Source: Bacteroidia bacterium
GTDB taxonomy: Bacteria > Bacteroidota > Bacteroidia > Cytophagales > Cyclobacteriaceae
Length of the DNA stretch: 64,000 nt
Direction: 5' to 3'
Assembly: GCA_030432655.1 (NCBI GenBank)
Contig: JAUILA010000008.1
Location: 1-64,000, forward strand
Shown here: positions 60,916 through 64,000 of the stretch, in pieces
Layout: the number at the start of each line of letters is the position of its first letter
Numbering within the stretch: position 1 is the first letter of the stretch
The notes under the pieces: generated by a model
Databases searched by the model: none
What the model was told of the DNA's origin: nothing
What the model saw: only the letters and a program-made list of their open reading frames with translations
Made by a program: the position numbers and the translations under genes

Positions 60916-62877
60916 ATGAAACCTTTATCAATAATAACAACCCTGGTTATCCTCGGAGCCGCGTGGCTCACTGGCTGCACGCCGGAAGGAAGCAATACCG
61001 GACAAGGTGGTGCTCTCAGCTCTGCGGATGCCGCTTCGCGCGTATATGTCCCACCTGGCGAACACGATGAATTCTACGCCTTTATGTCAGGCGGATTCAG
61101 CGGACAAATAAGTGTATACGGACTACCTTCCGGAAGGCTGTTCCGGGTCATTCCTGTATTCTCCCAGGACGCAGAAAAAGGTTATGGCTACAACGAGGAA
61201 ACCAAACCCATGCTGCAGACATCCTTCGGTTTTGTACCCTGGGACGATTCACACCATCCCGAGCTCTCACAAACAGACGGTGTACCGGATGGCCGCTGGA
61301 TCTTCATCAACGGGAATAACACCCCGCGGATCGCCCGGGTGGATTTGAGTACTTTCGAAACCGCCGAGATCATTGAAATACCCAATTCCGGCGGAAACCA
61401 CTCCTCTCCATTCATCACAGCCAATTCAGAGTACGTGGTGGCCGGAACACGATTTAGTGTACCTATCCCGAATGAAGATATGGCCCTGGCAGAATATAAG
61501 GATAAGTTCAAGGGCTCGCTCAGCTTTATAAGCGTGGCAGACGACGGCGACATGGATGTGGCGTTCCAGGTGCTTGTACCTGGCTATGACTACGACCTGG
61601 CGCATGCTGGCAAAGGGAAATCCCACGGATGGGTATTTTTTACCACCTACAATACGGAAAAGGCATCCACCCTCAAAGAAATCGGTGCTTCCCAGAACGA
61701 CAAGGATTTCATTGCCGCGGTAAACTGGCAGAAGGCGGAAGAATACCTTGCCCAGGGGAAAGCCCATGAAATGTCTGCTTCCTATTACAATAATGAGTAT
61801 AGCGATGAAAATCACTCAGCGACGTCTACTTTAAAAAATTCAGTAAACGTACTGATCCCGGAAGAATGTCCGGGCCTGGTGTATTTTCTTCCCACACCTA
61901 AATCCCCCCATGGCGTCGATGTGGATCCGACGGGAGAATACATCGTAGGGAACGGAAAACTGTCGGCCGACATGTCGGTACACTCCTTTACCAAGATGAT
62001 GCAGGCCATCGAAAATGAGGATTTCGAGACCACCATAGACGGTATCCCTGTACTGAATTACGAAACAGTTCTCGATGGAATTGTTAAGGAAGCCGGGCTC
62101 GGTCCATTGCATACTGAATTCGACGGCAAAGGCAATGCCTATACTTCTTTCTTTATATCCTCGGAAGTGGTGAAATGGAAGACCGATACAAAAGAAGTGG
62201 TTGACCGCGCACCTAGCTACTATTCGATCGGGCACCTGATGATCCCTGGAGGGGACTCTCAGCAACCCTGGGGCAAATACCTGGTCTCACTGAACAAGAT
62301 CACCAAGGACCGCTACCTTCCCACGGGCCCCGAGCTGACACAGTCGGCCCAGTTGTATGACATTTCCGGCGATAAAATGGAACTTCTGCTGGACTTCCCC
62401 ACGGTGGGTGAGCCGCACTATGCCCAGGCACTCCCGGCAGACCTTCTCAAGCCTAAATCTGTAAAGACCTTCAGGCTTGAAGATAATCAGCACCCCTATG
62501 CCACGGTGACGGAGGCTGACGCGAAAGTGACCCGGGAAGGTAATGAAGTGCATATTTACATCACCTCCATTCGCAGTCACTTCAAACCGGATAATATCGA
62601 AGGAATACGGGTAGGCGATAAAGTATACATTCATCTGACCAATCTCGAACAGGACTGGGATGTGCCCCACGGATTATCCGTAATGGGCGCAAATAATGCC
62701 GAGATTCTCGTAATGCCCGGACAGACAGAAACCCTGCTCTGGGAACCGGGTAAACCGGGGATTTACCCCTTCTATTGTACTGATTTCTGTTCTGCACTGC
62801 ACCAGGAGATGCAGGGATATATTCGGGTTTCACCATCCGGCAGCAATACAGATCTCACCTGGAGCACAGGAGAATAA
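60916..62877 (+). CDS. nosZ: Nitrous oxide reductase NosZ (lipoprotein, clade II type), 653 aa
   Basis: Reduces N2O to N2 in the periplasm. It has a Sec lipoprotein signal (lipobox LTGC, Cys about residue 21) instead of the Tat signal of clade I. The seven-bladed propeller (about 55-510) holds CuZ ligands, including DDSHHPELSQTDG (about 110-122) and SPHGVDVDPTG (about 330-340). The C-terminal cupredoxin domain binds CuA: DVPHGLS near 580 and YPFYCTDFCSALHQEM (Cys-x3-Cys-x3-His-x2-Met, about 616-631). All CuA ligands are present, so it should be active. Confidence 0.97.
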   Translation: MKPLSIITTLVILGAAWLTGCTPEGSNTGQGGALSSADAASRVYVPPGEHDEFYAFMSGGFSGQISVYGLPSGRLFRVIPVFSQDAEKGYGYNEETKPMLQTSFGFVPWDDSHHPELSQTDGVPDGRWIFINGNNTPRIARVDLSTFETAEIIEIPNSGGNHSSPFITANSEYVVAGTRFSVPIPNEDMALAEYKDKFKGSLSFISVADDGDMDVAFQVLVPGYDYDLAHAGKGKSHGWVFFTTYNTEKASTLKEIGASQNDKDFIAAVNWQKAEEYLAQGKAHEMSASYYNNEYSDENHSATSTLKNSVNVLIPEECPGLVYFLPTPKSPHGVDVDPTGEYIVGNGKLSADMSVHSFTKMMQAIENEDFETTIDGIPVLNYETVLDGIVKEAGLGPLHTEFDGKGNAYTSFFISSEVVKWKTDTKEVVDRAPSYYSIGHLMIPGGDSQQPWGKYLVSLNKITKDRYLPTGPELTQSAQLYDISGDKMELLLDFPTVGEPHYAQALPADLLKPKSVKTFRLEDNQHPYATVTEADAKVTREGNEVHIYITSIRSHFKPDNIEGIRVGDKVYIHLTNLEQDWDVPHGLSVMGANNAEILVMPGQTETLLWEPGKPGIYPFYCTDFCSALHQEMQGYIRVSPSGSNTDLTWSTGE

Positions 62878-62894
62878 ATTTAATTCATAAAAAG

Positions 62895-62921
62895 GGCAGG
62901 TCCACCCCAGGTGGTCCTGCC
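62895..62921 (+). promoter_or_regulatory. Strong hairpin between nosZ and the nosL fusion gene
   Basis: GGCAGG-t-CCACC pairs with GGTGG-t-CCTGCC (one T-T mismatch, 3-base loop). No T-run follows; it ends 10 bases before the ATG at 62932. It may stabilise the nosZ mRNA 3' end, or damp translation of the next gene. Its 27 bases are the only structure in the 54-base gap. Confidence 0.6.
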
Positions 62922-62931
62922 TGCCAGCATC

Positions 62932-63984
62932 ATGAAAACACTGCCCAGATTTCTGTTTCTCTCCGGCGTTTTACTCCTGCTTCTGGTGTTTATGTTCCCC
63001 CTGTGGCAGATAACGTTGTTCGCACCCCAGTATCCCGATGGCATTACCATGTTTATCTGGATCAATAAGATTTCCGGGAACGGGGATGGAGTATTGCAAA
63101 ACATCAACATTCTCAACCATTATATTGGAATGGCACAGATCGATCCCGATTCCATTCCCGAACTGCAGTACTTCCCCTACATTGTTTACGGAATGATCGG
63201 CTTGGGTATTCTGCTGTTCTTTGTGAACCGTCCGGGCGGATTTCTGATCTGGAGTCTGATCATGGTGGTCCTGGGAACCCTGGGAATCTATGATTTTTAT
63301 CTCTGGGAATATGAATACGGACATAATTTGTCCCCGGATGCACCCATAAAAATTCCGGGAATGGTTTATCAGCCGCCCCTGTTCGGTCGCAAAATGCTCC
63401 TCAATTTTGAAGCATTCTCCTACCCTCACTGGGGAAGCCTGTTCCTGGCACTTGCGATCTTGTTCAGCCTCGTTGCCTTCTGGACCGGCAAAAGACAAAG
63501 GAATCGCGCAGGTCACACCGCGATCCCGGCAGGAAGTGCATTGTTGCTCCTCCTGTTGATGACTTCCTGCTCATCCGGACCGGTTGCCATCCCGTACGGG
63601 GAGGCGCATTGTGACCATTGCCAGATGACTGTTGTGGATCAGCGTTTCGGTTCTGAACTCGTCACTAAAAAGGGGAAGGTCTACATGTTCGACGCCATCG
63701 AATGCATGCTGCCCTATATGCATGAAAACCAGGATGTGGACTGGGAACACGTGCTGGTTACGGATATGGATAATCCCGGGACCCTGATCGATGCTTCGAA
63801 TGCGGTCTATTTGCGAAGTGACCGGATTCAAAGCCCTATGGGCTACAGCCTTGGGGCTTATTCACCAAAAAGTGATCGCTCACGGGAATCAACCGGCATC
63901 ACCTACTCCTGGGATGAATTATTGAAAGCCTTTCCTGAAATGAAGCCCGGACAGAAAATAAACACATCCATGCACCGTGAATAA
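62932..63984 (+). CDS. nosL: Membrane protein fused to NosL copper chaperone, 350 aa
   Basis: The start at 62932 (MKTLPRFLFLSG) lies beyond the hairpin. Residues 1-190 form a membrane protein with four helices (about 8-26, 84-100, 105-122, 162-183) and a periplasmic Trp/Pro loop. After a basic linker (GKRQRNRAG) comes a second signal-like helix ending LLMTSCSS (Cys about 212) and a NosL domain (about 215-345) with the copper-binding HCDHCQM (about 224-230) and MFDAIECM. NosL delivers copper to NosZ. NosL is usually a separate lipoprotein of about 150-180 aa; here one frame joins it to the membrane protein often found before it. Confidence 0.85.
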   Translation: MKTLPRFLFLSGVLLLLLVFMFPLWQITLFAPQYPDGITMFIWINKISGNGDGVLQNINILNHYIGMAQIDPDSIPELQYFPYIVYGMIGLGILLFFVNRPGGFLIWSLIMVVLGTLGIYDFYLWEYEYGHNLSPDAPIKIPGMVYQPPLFGRKMLLNFEAFSYPHWGSLFLALAILFSLVAFWTGKRQRNRAGHTAIPAGSALLLLLLMTSCSSGPVAIPYGEAHCDHCQMTVVDQRFGSELVTKKGKVYMFDAIECMLPYMHENQDVDWEHVLVTDMDNPGTLIDASNAVYLRSDRIQSPMGYSLGAYSPKSDRSRESTGITYSWDELLKAFPEMKPGQKINTSMHRE

Positions 63985-64000
63985 ATTTATCACCATACTA
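63977..64000 (+). CDS. Start of next nos gene, cut by window end (probably nosD)
   Basis: GTG at 63977 overlaps the nosL stop and opens a frame (NKFITIL) that runs to the last base. It looks like the first residues of a signal peptide. In Bacteroidota nos clusters nosD commonly follows nosL. Only eight codons are visible, so the name rests on context alone. Confidence 0.45.

Noticed and set aside
1-64000. CRISPR array, rRNA operon or insertion sequence transposase
   Set aside because: No regularly spaced repeats of 20-40 bp, no rRNA sequence and no transposase motif were seen in the window.

Overview
The window looks like a Bacteroidota chromosome, most likely a Cytophagales/Cyclobacteriaceae-type marine or sediment bacterium. 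The evidence is TonB-dependent receptors with N-terminal carboxypeptidase-regulatory-like domains, a CzcA pump fused to its TolC-type outer-membrane protein, lipoprotein (Sec/lipobox, clade II-like) nitrous oxide reductase, LytS/LytTR signalling, few Shine-Dalgarno sequences, and a TAnnTTTG promoter element in front of the nos genes. The species assignment is inference.

Region 1 (1-4706) is the right end of an integrative element: five small orphan genes, several exported or membrane-bound, then a tyrosine integrase whose start faces an attachment site made of the 3' half of a tRNA-Asn(GUU) gene. Region 2 (about 4692-22076) is a complete integrative and mobilizable element (IME). It is bounded by a 15-bp core repeat from that tRNA end and by identical paired GGTCAAGTT repeats inside each boundary. 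Its backbone is an excisionase-like HTH protein, an SF3-type helicase, a toprim primase, MobC, a relaxase with a small membrane coiled-coil gene overprinted in its 3' end, and a second integrase. Its cargo is a heavy-metal resistance operon (Fur-type regulator, DUF6660-like secreted protein, CzcA-TolC, CzcB, a second Fur gene broken by an in-frame TGA, a P1B-ATPase, DUF3703, a CDF-like transporter). Region 3 (22077-26164) is another AT-rich strip of small orphan genes. It includes a second copy of the first gene of region 1 and the same TTTGCCCA repeat pair found beside the first integrase, so the IME may sit at a junction between two related elements.

Region 4 (26281-35849) is ordinary chromosome: RecQ, a cation-chloride-cotransporter-like protein, a serine beta-lactamase-like lipoprotein, a nitrilase and a GH9 cellulase. 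Region 5 (36021-45656) is a nine-gene chemosensory operon transcribed leftwards (mcp-cheW-cheD-cheY-cheB-cheA-cheC-like-GAF/PAS protein-cheR), with no flagellar genes in view. Region 6 (46002-58044) holds a MarR regulator, two Tat-exported Gfo/Idh/MocA oxidoreductases, two TonB-dependent receptors, a LytS/LytTR two-component pair and an SDR-TetR pair with three matching operator palindromes. Region 7 (58038-64000) holds an orphan lipoprotein and the start of a nitrous oxide respiration cluster: a divergent Crp/Fnr regulator, an FNR-like palindrome, cytochrome c, nosZ, a membrane protein-NosL fusion and the first codons of the next gene.

The points most worth following up are the tandem tRNA-Asn element array with its shared arm repeats, the overprinted gene in the relaxase, the candidate oriT and iterons of the IME, the NosL fusion, the FNR box placed near -41.5 of the nos promoter, and the three TetR operators. 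All calls are by eye; no database search was run.
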